Source: Archangium gephyra (lineage in GTDB: Bacteria > Myxococcota > Myxococcia > Myxococcales > Myxococcaceae). Taken from it: a DNA stretch of 64,000 nt. Position numbers and translations under genes: made by a program. Shown here piece after piece: positions 39,704 to 48,066 of the stretch; the first letter of the stretch is position 1; every line of letters starts with the position of its first letter. The notes under the pieces are model-generated. The model had not been told where the DNA came from, did no database searches, and was given only the letters and a program-made list of their open reading frames with translations. The stretch is from the NCBI RefSeq assembly GCF_001027285.1, contig NZ_CP011509.1, positions 12,238,501-12,302,500 of the forward strand. The letters run 5' to 3'.

Positions 39704-41217
39704 CGGCCTCTCCACGGGATGAACTTCATCGGGATGCTGTACTCCTTCATATACCCCGCGACGACGTTCAGGACCTCATTCCGTGTCAACATCTGGCCAG
39801 CTTCGGCCTCCGCCTCGTACAGCGCCTCCATGATCATCCGGTTCCATTCACCCGGCCATGTGCGACCGAGCTTCCAGTTTCCTCCGCCGTGAATGGCCTG
39901 GTGGTGTGCCTGCTCCAGCTTGACGCAGAACTTGTTGATATCCATCTCGCCGGTGAAGCCGCGTTTCTCGAACCACTCGCGGAACTCCTTGGGCATGACG
40001 TGGTGACGCGGGGGCTCGGCCATACCGGCGCCTGTCTTGCCCGTCACGCGCATGCCCCGCACCTCGGGGCTGTCGCCCAGCGCCTCGCGCACGCCACTCG
40101 GGAGCTCGCCGTGCCCCTGCGCCATCAGCACGTGGCCGGCCTGGAGCCGCACGGCCGCGCTGACGGCGGGCAGGGAGAGGACGCCCGCGCGCACCAACTG
40201 GCGCATCATCTCCACCCACTCGGCGGACACCACCATGCGCGTGCCCATCATCACGCCGTTGGGGCCCACCATGAGGCCCACGCCGAGCGTGACGGGCGCC
40301 GCCGCGCGCAGCGCGGGCAGGGTGAACTTCAGCACCGACAGGAGGGTGAGCGCCTCCATGGACTCCTTCAATACCAGTGCCGCCTCGAGGACTTTCGCCC
40401 CCTTGTTCATGGTCTCGAGGAGCGCGGCGAGCTCGCGCGTGAGGTGGCCCACCAGGGCAGGCATGTCCCGCGCCGCTGCCTCCACCTGCTCCGGCTCCAA
40501 CGAGGAGAGCGCCGTCATGGCGGGCTCCAGCATCTTCTGCCAGCCGTCCATCCTCATGAAGAGCACCTCCACGCTATTGAGGCGCCGGGAGAGTGCCGCG
40601 TCGGTGAGGGTGAGGAAGTCAACCCATACGGCCAGCAGCATGGAGCCCATCATCGCGGCTTCCAGCCGTGGGCCCGCCAGGCGCAGCAGGGCGAGCTGCA
40701 TCTGCGGCTCCTCCACCTGCGAAGCCTTGGCGGCGAACTCCGTGGCGGCGGCAAGCTCGGCGTCAATCCACCGCAGCCGAGCTTCGCCATATTCGACGTA
40801 GCGGGCGAAGATGCCGTTGCCCACGCGGGCAATGCCCGAGTCGCTGGCCTCGAGTCTGGAGAGCTCGCCGGAGAGGCGGCGGGTGGAGCCGGATACCTCG
40901 CCCACGCCCTTGCGAAAGGCCAGGTGGGCAGCGAGGGCGCTCTGCCACGCAGTCGCGTCGGAGTTGCCAGGGCCCACCGCCGTCACGGCGTCCCGGGAGC
41001 TGCGGCGACGGTGCAGCCGCTCCGGCGCCTCGGGCTCAGGAGGAGAGGGTGGCTGGGCGTCGAGGATGAGCGGCGACTCGTTGCCCATCGCTCCGGCCCC
41101 CGCGGGCCCCGTGGCGCCGTGCAGGCCGTAACGCAGGCTCCGCCCCGGGCCGGGCGGTGGCGTCAGCGACACACAGGCGTTGGACAGCAGCGCCAGGACG
41201 AGCAGCAGTCCGCGCAT
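39700..41217 (-). CDS. DUF2380/TIGR02269-like lipoprotein with HNH-type C-terminal domain
   Basis: 505 residues: lipoprotein signal (LLLVLALLSNAC, Cys15), a long variable helical middle (about 60-390) and a conserved C-terminal domain from about 400: PPRHHVMPKEFREWFEKRG, INKFCVKLEQAHHQAIHGGG and WPGEWN. The H405-H406 pair, H438/H439, H443 and N447 match the layout of HNH/AHH-type nuclease toxins. I recognise the family as myxobacterial TIGR02269/DUF2380 lipoproteins. SitA toxins, lipoproteins passed between cells by outer-membrane exchange, are the closest precedent. The gene is coupled to a small downstream gene. The toxin role is inference. Confidence 0.82.
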   Translation of the reverse strand: MRGLLLVLALLSNACVSLTPPPGPGRSLRYGLHGATGPAGAGAMGNESPLILDAQPPSPPEPEAPERLHRRRSSRDAVTAVGPGNSDATAWQSALAAHLAFRKGVGEVSGSTRRLSGELSRLEASDSGIARVGNGIFARYVEYGEARLRWIDAELAAATEFAAKASQVEEPQMQLALLRLAGPRLEAAMMGSMLLAVWVDFLTLTDAALSRRLNSVEVLFMRMDGWQKMLEPAMTALSSLEPEQVEAAARDMPALVGHLTRELAALLETMNKGAKVLEAALVLKESMEALTLLSVLKFTLPALRAAAPVTLGVGLMVGPNGVMMGTRMVVSAEWVEMMRQLVRAGVLSLPAVSAAVRLQAGHVLMAQGHGELPSGVREALGDSPEVRGMRVTGKTGAGMAEPPRHHVMPKEFREWFEKRGFTGEMDINKFCVKLEQAHHQAIHGGGNWKLGRTWPGEWNRMIMEALYEAEAEAGQMLTRNEVLNVVAGYMKEYSIPMKFIPWRGR

Positions 41218-41245
41218 GAAGTTCGACACGGTCTGAGCGGCGGAC

Positions 41246-41635
41246 CTACGCGGAGAGTGCTTCCTCTTCCCCGTGGAGGAGCCAGCGCCGCGCCGCCTGG
41301 TCATCCGTGAAGCGGCGGAGGATCTTGTCCGTCCCGCTCTCACGCGCCACCCGGTTGAGCTGCAGCGCGGACAGCTGGCTCTCCACCATCTCCGCCACGC
41401 GCTTCACGCCATTCTGGATGCCGAACTGCTGCACATCCCGCAGCATCTCCGCCACCGGCGGCGCCGAGGGACGGAAGGTCCGCATGTCCGCCTTGATGCG
41501 GATGTCCCGCCCGGCCAACGACAGCGTGGCGGCTCTCAGCTCCTCGACGAACCTCGTCATCTCGTCCGGGCGGATGAGCCCATCCAGGACGAGCTCGATG
41601 AGGGCGTTCTGTTTGTCGACGTCGATCCTGTACAC
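41246..41635 (-). CDS. STAS/SpoIIAA-like domain protein
   Basis: 129 residues forming one STAS-like domain: NALIELVLDGLIRPDEMTRFVEEL, RDIRIKADMRTFRPSAPPVAEML, KRVAEMVESQLSALQLNRVARES, and DDQAARRWLLHGE. Such domains bind nucleotides, lipids or partner kinases; many myxobacterial copies are free-standing. No phosphorylatable Ser/Thr can be named with confidence. GTG at 41635 chosen because GGAG is 6 bases upstream; GTG at 41641 is too close to it. Confidence 0.75.
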   Translation of the reverse strand: MYRIDVDKQNALIELVLDGLIRPDEMTRFVEELRAATLSLAGRDIRIKADMRTFRPSAPPVAEMLRDVQQFGIQNGVKRVAEMVESQLSALQLNRVARESGTDKILRRFTDDQAARRWLLHGEEEALSA

Positions 41636-41750
41636 AGCCACTCTCCTTCGTGAGAGGGGACACGGGGCCAAGTGGGGAAGGATGAAGAGGCGTCGAGCCT
41701 AACATTCCTCCCCTGCCAGGAGAGATCCCCCCTCCCGCCATGTCGGGTAG

Positions 41751-42245
41751 TCAGCGTCGCTCCAGGACGGTGAGCACCAGCTCCAACCCTCGCGCCGCCG
41801 CCGCCCGGCGGATCGCCTTCCGGTCTCCCGTGAAGACGTGGCGCTCTGTCACGTGCGTCCCATCCCGCCGCGTCACCGCGAGGTAGACGAGCCCCACGGG
41901 CTTGGCCTCCGAGCCTCCCGAGGGGCCCGCGATGCCCGTCTCCGCGAGCGCCAGGGTGGCCTGGGAGCGGGCCAGCGCCCCTAGTGCCAGCGCCAGGGCC
42001 ACCTGCTCGCTGACCGCCCCGTGCGCCACCATCAGTTCCACCGGCACACCGAGTTGCTCCGTCTTCGCCTCGTTCGAGTAGGGGACGAAGCCGCGCTCCA
42101 CCACGGCCGACGCCCCGGCGAGGTCCGTGAGGCTCGCGCACACGAGTCCTCCCGTACTGGCCTCCACCAGCGCCAGCCGCTCGCCCGAGCGCCGGCAGGC
42201 CTCCAGCACCCGCCGGGCCCGCTCCTCCAACAAGGACGCCTCCAT
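41751..42245 (-). CDS. CinA C-terminal / nicotinamide-nucleotide amidase-like protein
   Basis: 164 residues matching the PncC amidase domain of CinA, which deamidates NMN to nicotinate mononucleotide. Hallmarks: ALVEASTGGLVCASLTDLAG, ERGFVPYSNEAKTEQLGVP and ETGIAGPSGGSEAKPVGLVY. The usual ESCTGG reads EASTGG here, changing two residues of the active-site loop. It is 3 bases after the GRAS gene stop, so they form one transcript. No N-terminal CinA domain is present; single-domain PncC is normal. Confidence 0.88.
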   Translation of the reverse strand: MEASLLEERARRVLEACRRSGERLALVEASTGGLVCASLTDLAGASAVVERGFVPYSNEAKTEQLGVPVELMVAHGAVSEQVALALALGALARSQATLALAETGIAGPSGGSEAKPVGLVYLAVTRRDGTHVTERHVFTGDRKAIRRAAAARGLELVLTVLERR

Positions 42246-42248
42246 GGC

Positions 42249-43340
42249 TCAGCAGCTCGCTTCCGTCGTGGCGCACAGGACCGTCACCAGCGTCTCCTCC
42301 TTGTAGCCCACGCCCACATAACCGGGCCCCGGGCGGATGTGCACCGCCGGGTGCGGGAAGGACCAGTTCCCCGCGAGCCGATGGGCCGGTGCTGGACAGA
42401 AGCCCGCGTTGCGCAGCCGGTTGCCCCACGTCTCCACCCGCTCGTGCCGCTCATAGCGCTGCGAGTCGTCCACCGCGCCGAGGATGTCCTCGAACTCGCG
42501 GCCGAAGAAGAGCTTGATGCCGTTGCGCTCGCGCTCGGGCAGGCCCAGCTCGTCCACCAGCTCGAAGTTGTGCGAGAAGTGGTGCCACGCGTTGTGGAAG
42601 CGCTGGGACAGCGAGTCGGTGGCGTGGTCCGAGTTCGGCTCCACCAGCACCACGGCGGTGGGCTCCATGGTGCGCATCCGGTGGAAGACCTCCTGCCGGT
42701 CCACGCCCGCGGCGATGTGGTGCATGGCGAAGGCCGAGTGCACCAGCCGCGGCCCCGGGGTGTCCCGCAGCAGGGCCCAGTCCTCCTCGTCGAGCGCCTC
42801 GACGACCTTGGGGACACTCACGAAACGCAGGGTGATGCCCATCTCCCCCGCGAGGGCCGTGAGGGACGTCTCCGCCTGACGCAGGCTGTGCGGGTCGGGC
42901 TCCACTCCCACCACGGTGAGCCGCCGCAGCGTGGTGCCGCGCTCCGCCAGCTGCCGCAGCAGCGCCGCCTCCTGCCGCCCCGTGCCCAGGCCCACGTCGA
43001 TGAGCGTGGCGTCCTCGTGGCCCTCGAGCAGCCCACACAACAGATCGTTGGCGATCCGTCCCGCCATCCCCACCATGGGAAGCCGCTCGGCCACCAGGTT
43101 GAAGAGGGAGATTTGAGGCAACTCGAAGCGCCGCAGGTAGAGGTTCATCTGCTGCGCCTCTCCCACGCCCACCCGCCGGGCGAGCGCCGTGGCGAAGAGG
43201 AAGTACTTCATGTCCTCGGCCACCGCATCCACGTCCAGCAGCCGGGTAAGCGCCGCCAGTGAGCGCCGGGCCGCGGCCGACTGGCCCGTCTGCAGCTCCT
43301 CCAGGGCACGCGTGAGCAACGAGTATTTCTCCGATCGCAC
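42249..43340 (-). CDS. Bacterial GRAS-domain (Rossmann methyltransferase-like) protein
   Basis: 363 residues. It follows the layout of GRAS proteins: a helical cap (about 1-105, ARRSLAALTRLLDVDAVAED, MKYFLFATALARR), a VHIID-equivalent SAM-type loop IDVGLGTGRQ (114-123), HSAFAMHHIA (201-210), RFHNAWHHFSHNFELVDEL (247-265), and the SAW-like ERHERVETWGNRLRNAGF (297-314), close to the plant ERVERHE..AQWR.R...AGF. Plant GRAS proteins are transcription regulators; bacterial ones are thought to be methyltransferases on small molecules. The glycine loop here is intact. Cotranscribed with the PncC-like gene. Substrate unknown. Confidence 0.82.
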   Translation of the reverse strand: MRSEKYSLLTRALEELQTGQSAAARRSLAALTRLLDVDAVAEDMKYFLFATALARRVGVGEAQQMNLYLRRFELPQISLFNLVAERLPMVGMAGRIANDLLCGLLEGHEDATLIDVGLGTGRQEAALLRQLAERGTTLRRLTVVGVEPDPHSLRQAETSLTALAGEMGITLRFVSVPKVVEALDEEDWALLRDTPGPRLVHSAFAMHHIAAGVDRQEVFHRMRTMEPTAVVLVEPNSDHATDSLSQRFHNAWHHFSHNFELVDELGLPERERNGIKLFFGREFEDILGAVDDSQRYERHERVETWGNRLRNAGFCPAPAHRLAGNWSFPHPAVHIRPGPGYVGVGYKEETLVTVLCATTEASC

Positions 43341-43375
43341 GTCTTCTCCCTCCAGCCCCCCTCAGGATGGGTGTA

Positions 43376-43405
43376 CAGGAACTTCCTGACATCAGGCGAT
43401 TCCTG
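43376..43405. promoter_or_regulatory. Tandem CAGG-N5-CCTG sites upstream of GRAS gene
   Basis: CAGGAACTTCCTG (43376-43388) and CAGGCGATTCCTG (43393-43405) share the same half-sites and lie 17 bp apart start to start, 36-65 bases upstream of the GRAS start. They could be paired operators. A GC hairpin (43407-43435, CCTCCCGGGTC/GACCCCCGGAGG) follows and may end the DUF3185 transcript. Symmetry is the only evidence. Confidence 0.4.
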
Positions 43406-43527
43406 TCCTCCCGGGTCTTTACGGACCCCCGGAGGTTCCCGCTTCTTGAAAGGGAATTGAATTCAAGGGGACCGATTGGATCCCGGCGGGTTGGAAGGGC
43501 GTGGCGGGAGATGTGACGCCAGGCGCG

Positions 43528-43752
43528 CTAGCGGCGGCGGCGGCCCCCCCCACCCCCAAAGGCGATGAGCAGCACGCCGCCCACCACCCCCGCGGCGCCC
43601 AGGACCAGGTCACGCTGGGTGCGCTCGCTGTAGCGGCCAGTGAACGTCTCCACGGCGCGCTCCGACAGCGAGCCGGTGGCACGGTAGGCGGTCACCAGGA
43701 AGACGGTACCGGCGACGACGAGCATGAATCCCACGATTCGGGCGATCCCCAC
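43528..43752 (-). CDS. DUF3185-like small membrane protein
   Basis: 74 residues with two helices: ARIVGFMLVVAGTVFLVTAY and LVLGAAGVVGGVLLIAFGGG, a loop (SLSERAVETFTGRYSERTQRD) between them and an Arg-rich end. This matches DUF3185, a small inner-membrane family of unknown role. GTG start with GAGGGG eight bases upstream. Divergent from the acyl-CoA synthetase gene. Confidence 0.8.
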   Translation of the reverse strand: MGIARIVGFMLVVAGTVFLVTAYRATGSLSERAVETFTGRYSERTQRDLVLGAAGVVGGVLLIAFGGGGGRRRR

Positions 43753-43849
43753 GGCGTTTCCCCTCGATGGTGTTGGGTGGGCCGGGGACTGCCCGGCGCC
43801 GCGCGCAGGTTAGTGCGGAACAGGCCCCTCGGGGGTAGCTTCCGCGCCC

Positions 43850-45433
43850 ATGGCGACCTCCCTCCTCGAGCTCTTCCTCACCCGCGCCCGTCAGGCTCCC
43901 GGGCGGCCCGTCCTGGACTTCGAGCGGCAACGCTTCAGCGCCGGACAGCTCGCCGGCCAGGTCACCGCCTTCGCCAGCGCCCTCCAGCGCCGGGGGCTGA
44001 CGTCTGGCGAGCGCGTGGCCCTCTTCCTGGAGAACAGCCCCGCCTTCGTCATCGCCTACCTGGGCACGCAGTACGCCGGAGGCGTCGTCGTCCTCGTCAA
44101 CACGCAGTACCGGCAGGTGGAGCTCGGCCACATCCTCTCCGATGCCGGCGCGCGCGTCTGTGTCACCGGCGCCGCCGGGGCCGCCGAGCTCGCCCCGCTG
44201 AAGGCGCAGCTGCCCGCGCTGGAGTGGCTCGTCACCGAGACGCCACCGGACGGGCCGCCGGACGCGCCCCTGCCATGGCCCGCCGTGGACTTCGACGCGC
44301 TCCTCGCCGAGGGCGACGCCCACGCCTCGCTGCCCCTGCCCCGGGGCGAGCAGCTCGCCGTGCTCGGCTACACCTCCGGCACCACCGGCCGCTCCAAGGG
44401 CGCCATGCTGCTGCACCGCAACCTGCTCGCCAACGTGCGCGCCGTCACCGAGGCCTGGCGCTGGACGGAGAACGACAGGCTCCTGCTCACCCTCCCGCTC
44501 TTCCACACCCACGGCCTCATGGTGGGCCTGCACGGCACGCTCTACTCCGGGGGCAGCGTGGACCTGCGCCGCCGCTTCGCCGCCCCCGAGGTCCTCTCCG
44601 CCCTCCAGGAAGACGCCTCGCTCACCCTGTTCTTCGGCGTGCCCACCATGTACGGCCGGCTCGTCGAGGAGGCCCGCCGCACCGGGCTGCGTCCGCGTCC
44701 CCTCCGGCTGCTCGTCTCCGGCTCGGCCCCGCTCAGCCCCCAGCTCTTCCGCGACGTGGAGGAGACGTTCGGCCAGCGCATCCTCGAGCGCTACGGCATG
44801 ACGGAAACCCTCATGAACACCACCAACCCCTACGAGGGCGAGCGGCGGCCCGGCACCGTGGGCATGCCCTACCCCGGCCAGGAGGCGCGCGTGGTGGACG
44901 TGCGCACCCGCCAGCCGCTCCCGGACGGCGAGACGGGGGAAATCGAGGTGCGCGGCCCCCACGTCTTCGCCGGCTACTGGCAGCGCCCGGACGCCACCGC
45001 CGAGTCCTTCGACGCCGAGGGCTGGTTCCGCACCGGGGACCTGGGCCTGCGGGACGGGGACGGCTACTTCCACATCACCGGCCGCGCGCGCGAGCTCATC
45101 ATCAGCGGCGGCTTCAACGTGTACCCGCGCGAGGTGGAGGAGGTGCTCGCCACGCACCCGGGCGTCGCCGAGGTGGCGGTGCTCGGCCTGCCGGACCCCG
45201 ACTTCGGCGAGCAGGTGGTGGCCGTCATCGTCCCCCGCGCGCCCGCCCCCGCGGCCCAGGCGCTGGCCGACTTCTGCAAGGACCGGCTCGCCAGCTTCAA
45301 GAAGCCCCGCCGCGTCGAGTTCGTGGATGCCCTGCCCCGCAACGCGCTCGGCAAGGTGCAGAAGCACCTGCTGCGCGAGCGCCTCCAGACAAATGTCGCA
45401 CCCGTGAGCGTTCAGAAGCCAACAGAGCCGTGA
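43850..45433 (+). CDS. Acyl-CoA synthetase (malonyl-CoA synthetase/FadD-like)
   Basis: 527 residues of the ANL adenylating family. P-loop-like YTSGTTGRSKGAMLLHRN, ERYGMTETLMNTTNPYEG, WFRTGDLGLRDGDGYFHITG and the C-terminal RNALGKVQKHLLR with the catalytic Lys are all intact. The LPLFHTHGLMVGLHGTL and VPTMYGRLVEEAR segments resemble malonyl-CoA synthetase (MatB) more than long-chain FadD, but substrate needs testing. It makes acyl-CoA from acid, ATP and CoA in the cytoplasm. Single gene; the next starts 62 bases on. Confidence 0.9.
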   Translation: MATSLLELFLTRARQAPGRPVLDFERQRFSAGQLAGQVTAFASALQRRGLTSGERVALFLENSPAFVIAYLGTQYAGGVVVLVNTQYRQVELGHILSDAGARVCVTGAAGAAELAPLKAQLPALEWLVTETPPDGPPDAPLPWPAVDFDALLAEGDAHASLPLPRGEQLAVLGYTSGTTGRSKGAMLLHRNLLANVRAVTEAWRWTENDRLLLTLPLFHTHGLMVGLHGTLYSGGSVDLRRRFAAPEVLSALQEDASLTLFFGVPTMYGRLVEEARRTGLRPRPLRLLVSGSAPLSPQLFRDVEETFGQRILERYGMTETLMNTTNPYEGERRPGTVGMPYPGQEARVVDVRTRQPLPDGETGEIEVRGPHVFAGYWQRPDATAESFDAEGWFRTGDLGLRDGDGYFHITGRARELIISGGFNVYPREVEEVLATHPGVAEVAVLGLPDPDFGEQVVAVIVPRAPAPAAQALADFCKDRLASFKKPRRVEFVDALPRNALGKVQKHLLRERLQTNVAPVSVQKPTEP

Positions 45434-45495
45434 GGGTTCGGACACAGGCGGACACTCGCAGCGGAATTCTCCTCGGGACGTAGGGGGGGCCAGTA

Positions 45496-47055
45496 GTGTC
45501 CACTGGGCGAGAGGAGAAGGGGCGCGTGAGCGAAGCCGAGCAGTCCGAGGAGTCCACGCGGCGGGTGCCGACCGGGTCCACCGGCCTGGATGCCTTGCTC
45601 AAGGGTGGGTGGCTCCACGGTGGCACCTATATGGTCACCGGCGCGCCCGGGACGGGGAAGACCATCCTGGGCAACCAGCTCTGCTTCTCGCACGTGGCCA
45701 ACGGCGGGCGGGCCGTGTTCGTCACCATGCTGTCCGAGTCCCACGGCCGCATGACGACGCACCTGCGCCGCATGCGCTTCTTCCAGCGAGACGTCATCGG
45801 CCAGTCGCTGCACTACGTGAGCGGCTACGCCACGCTCAAGGCCGAGGGGCTCGAGGGACTGGCGAAGCTGCTCTACCGCGCGGTGCGCGAGCACGAGGCC
45901 ACGGTGCTGGTGGTGGACGGGCTGCTGGCGGCGCAGGAGAGCGCCGGCTCGGTGCTGGCCTTCCGCGAGTTCCTCCACGGCCTCGGGGTGCACAACGCGC
46001 TGGCCGGCTGCACCACGCTGGTGCTCACCAACCGGCAGGAGAACGCGGCGGATCCGCAGTTCGCCATGGTGGATGGGGTGCTGGTGCTCGAGCTGCAACA
46101 GCGGGGACTCCGGGCGGTGCGCACCGTGGAGGTGACGAAGCTGCGGGGCGAGGCCCAGCTGCTCGGCCGGCACACCTTCGAGATCAACGAGCAGGGGCTG
46201 AACGTCTACCCGCGCCTGGAGAGCCTGTACCGCCAACCGCCCCAGGAGGAGCTGGAGCTGGAGCGGCGGCAGGGCTTCGGCCTGGAGCGGCTGGACGAGA
46301 TGATGACGGGCGGGGTGCGGCCCCACTCGTCCACGCTGCTGCTCGGCTCGCCGGGCAGTGGCAAGACGCTGCTGGGGCTGCACTTCCTGGAGAGCGGCGC
46401 GCGCCAGGGCGAGCCCGGCCTCTACTTCGGCTTCATGGAGACGACGCCCCGGCTGCTGGCGAAGGCCGACGGCGTGGGCCTGCAGCTGCGGCCGTGGGTG
46501 GACACGGGCCGGCTGGTGCTGGAGACGCGGGCGGCGGTGGAGTCGCTGCCGGACGCGCTGGTGCACGAGCTGCTGGGCCTGGTGGAGCGCCATCGGATAC
46601 GGCGGCTCGTGCTCGACGGCCTGGAGCCGCTGCTGCAGGAGCCGCTGGAGCCCCGGCGGGCCCCGGACTTCCTCACCGCGCTCCTCAACGTGCTGCGCTC
46701 CCGGGGAGTCACCGCGCTGATGACCCAGCAGACCCAGGTGCTCTTCGGTCCCCGGCTGGAGGCGAAGCTGGAGGGCGTGGAAGGCATCGTCGACAACATC
46801 GTGTTCCTCCGGTATGTGGAGTTCCGCTCCCAGCTGTACCGGATGCTGTCCATCCTCAAGATGCGCGAGAGCGACTACCAACCCTCTCTGCGCGAGTTCT
46901 CCATCTCGACTCGGGGCATCGACGTGGCCGAGACCTTCGAGAGCGCCGAGGCCATCCTCACCGGACTGGCCCGGCCGCTGGCTGTGAAATCCAAGCGCTC
47001 CCGTCTCAAGAAGGCGGTCCGGCGCCTGCCCTCCCGGAAGCGGAGCCGCGCATGA
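45496..47055 (+). CDS. KaiC-like double RecA-fold ATPase
   Basis: 519 residues in two KaiC domains: CI with Walker A GAPGTGKT (49-56) and VLVVDG, CII with GSPGSGKT (284-291) and LVLDGLEPLL. Each paired catalytic Glu of KaiC seems reduced to one (MLSESHG, GFMETTP). The position of the KaiC phosphosites Ser431/Thr432 reads Glu429-Gly430 (VEGIVDNIVFLRYVE). No kaiA or kaiB is near. A one-domain receiver gene overlaps its stop, which suggests the ATPase passes a signal to it. GTG at 45496 taken; GTG at 45526 has a better AGGAGAAGG site. Confidence 0.9.
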   Translation: MSTGREEKGRVSEAEQSEESTRRVPTGSTGLDALLKGGWLHGGTYMVTGAPGTGKTILGNQLCFSHVANGGRAVFVTMLSESHGRMTTHLRRMRFFQRDVIGQSLHYVSGYATLKAEGLEGLAKLLYRAVREHEATVLVVDGLLAAQESAGSVLAFREFLHGLGVHNALAGCTTLVLTNRQENAADPQFAMVDGVLVLELQQRGLRAVRTVEVTKLRGEAQLLGRHTFEINEQGLNVYPRLESLYRQPPQEELELERRQGFGLERLDEMMTGGVRPHSSTLLLGSPGSGKTLLGLHFLESGARQGEPGLYFGFMETTPRLLAKADGVGLQLRPWVDTGRLVLETRAAVESLPDALVHELLGLVERHRIRRLVLDGLEPLLQEPLEPRRAPDFLTALLNVLRSRGVTALMTQQTQVLFGPRLEAKLEGVEGIVDNIVFLRYVEFRSQLYRMLSILKMRESDYQPSLREFSISTRGIDVAETFESAEAILTGLARPLAVKSKRSRLKKAVRRLPSRKRSRA

Positions 47056-47408
47056 GCAAGCTCCTCATCGTGGACGACGAGGTGGCCATCCTGGAGGCCC
47101 TCACGGACATCCTCTCCGTGGAGGGGTACGAGGTGTCCACCGCCGCCAACGGGGCCGAGGGACTCGACCACGTGCGCAAGGACCGCCCGGACCTCATCCT
47201 GCTGGACTTGATGATGCCGGTGATGGACGGGCAGGAGATGCTGCGCCGGCTCAAGGAGGACCCGGAGCTGCGCACCACCCCCGTGGTGGTGATGAGCGCC
47301 GGGCGTGTCACCAAGGCGGAGCTGCAGGGCAGCCGCTTCCTCGCCAAGCCCTTCGAGCTCGATGACCTGCTGGACACCGTGGCCGCCGAGCTGAACAAGG
47401 GCCACTGA
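47052..47408 (+). CDS. Single-domain response regulator
   Basis: 118 residues, a complete CheY-like receiver: LLIVDDEVAI acidic pair, phospho-acceptor Asp in LILLDLMMPVMDG (about 52), VVMSAGR Ser and Lys in FLAKPFEL. No output domain. Its ATG overlaps the KaiC-like stop by four bases, so production is coupled and it is the likely partner. Its stop is one base from the end of the opposite-strand oligoribonuclease gene. Confidence 0.92.
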   Translation: MSKLLIVDDEVAILEALTDILSVEGYEVSTAANGAEGLDHVRKDRPDLILLDLMMPVMDGQEMLRRLKEDPELRTTPVVVMSAGRVTKAELQGSRFLAKPFELDDLLDTVAAELNKGH

Positions 47409-47409
47409 C

Positions 47410-47979
47410 TCAGCTGCCGCCGCCTCCCGTGGCGGCGCGGAACAGGTGCGCGCGGTAGTGCGTCAGCTCGGCGATGCTCGCGCGCAGGTCCGCCAGCGCC
47501 GTGTGCCCCGAGGCCGTCTTCTTCAGCGGCACCATGTCCGGGAACCACGCGTTGCCCAGCACCTTGATGCTCGTCACGTCCACCTGCCGGTAGTGCAGGT
47601 AGCGGTCCAGCATCGGCATGTACTTCACCAGGAAGCGCCGGTCCGTGTGGATGGAGTTGCCACAGAGGATGCCCTCGTTCATCCCACAGTGCTTCATCAC
47701 CAGCTCGGTGATCTCCCGCTCGGCCACCCGCAGCGACGTCGACGACTCGCGCACCTTCTTGAGCAGCCCGTTGCGCGTGTGCATCTCCCGCACCACCGGC
47801 TCCATCCGCCCCAGCACCTCGTCCGGCTGCCAGATGACCCGCTCCATCTCCGCCTTGGGCACCAGGTCCGGCCCCGTGATGATCACGCCAATCTCGATGA
47901 TGGCCGATTCGTCGGGGTCCAGTCCGGTCATCTCCAGATCGAGCCAGACGAGGCACAGGGGCGGGGTCGGTGCGGGCAT
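47410..47979 (-). CDS. orn: Oligoribonuclease
   Basis: 189 residues, DEDDh 3'-5' exonuclease that degrades 2-5 nt RNAs to mononucleotides and clears pGpG from c-di-GMP turnover. Acidic motifs: LVWLDLEMTGLD, ILCGNSIHTDRRFL and the C-terminal HTALADLRASIAEL with the catalytic His and Asp. Length is normal for Orn. Convergent with the receiver gene, one base apart. ATG is the only start giving the family N terminus. Confidence 0.95.
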   Translation of the reverse strand: MPAPTPPLCLVWLDLEMTGLDPDESAIIEIGVIITGPDLVPKAEMERVIWQPDEVLGRMEPVVREMHTRNGLLKKVRESSTSLRVAEREITELVMKHCGMNEGILCGNSIHTDRRFLVKYMPMLDRYLHYRQVDVTSIKVLGNAWFPDMVPLKKTASGHTALADLRASIAELTHYRAHLFRAATGGGGS

Positions 47980-48020
47980 GGGACGCTCAGTCTAACCCGG
48001 GTTTGGAGAACGGGGACGGA

Positions 48021-48057
48021 TACCCTCACCCCGTCCCTCTCCCGGAGGGCGAGGGGA
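48021..48057. repeat. REP-like palindromic element, copy 6
   Basis: Reverse orientation: TACCCTCACCCCGTCCCTCT then CCCGGAGGGCGAGGGG. It lies in the 87-base gap between the orn start and the hydrolase stop, 9 bases beyond that stop when read on the minus strand. Confidence 0.85.
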
Positions 48058-48066
48058 GGTTGCGCG

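Noticed and set aside
43457-43466. TTGAATTCAA palindrome
   Set aside because: Only 10 bp and not repeated in the window; not enough to call a site.
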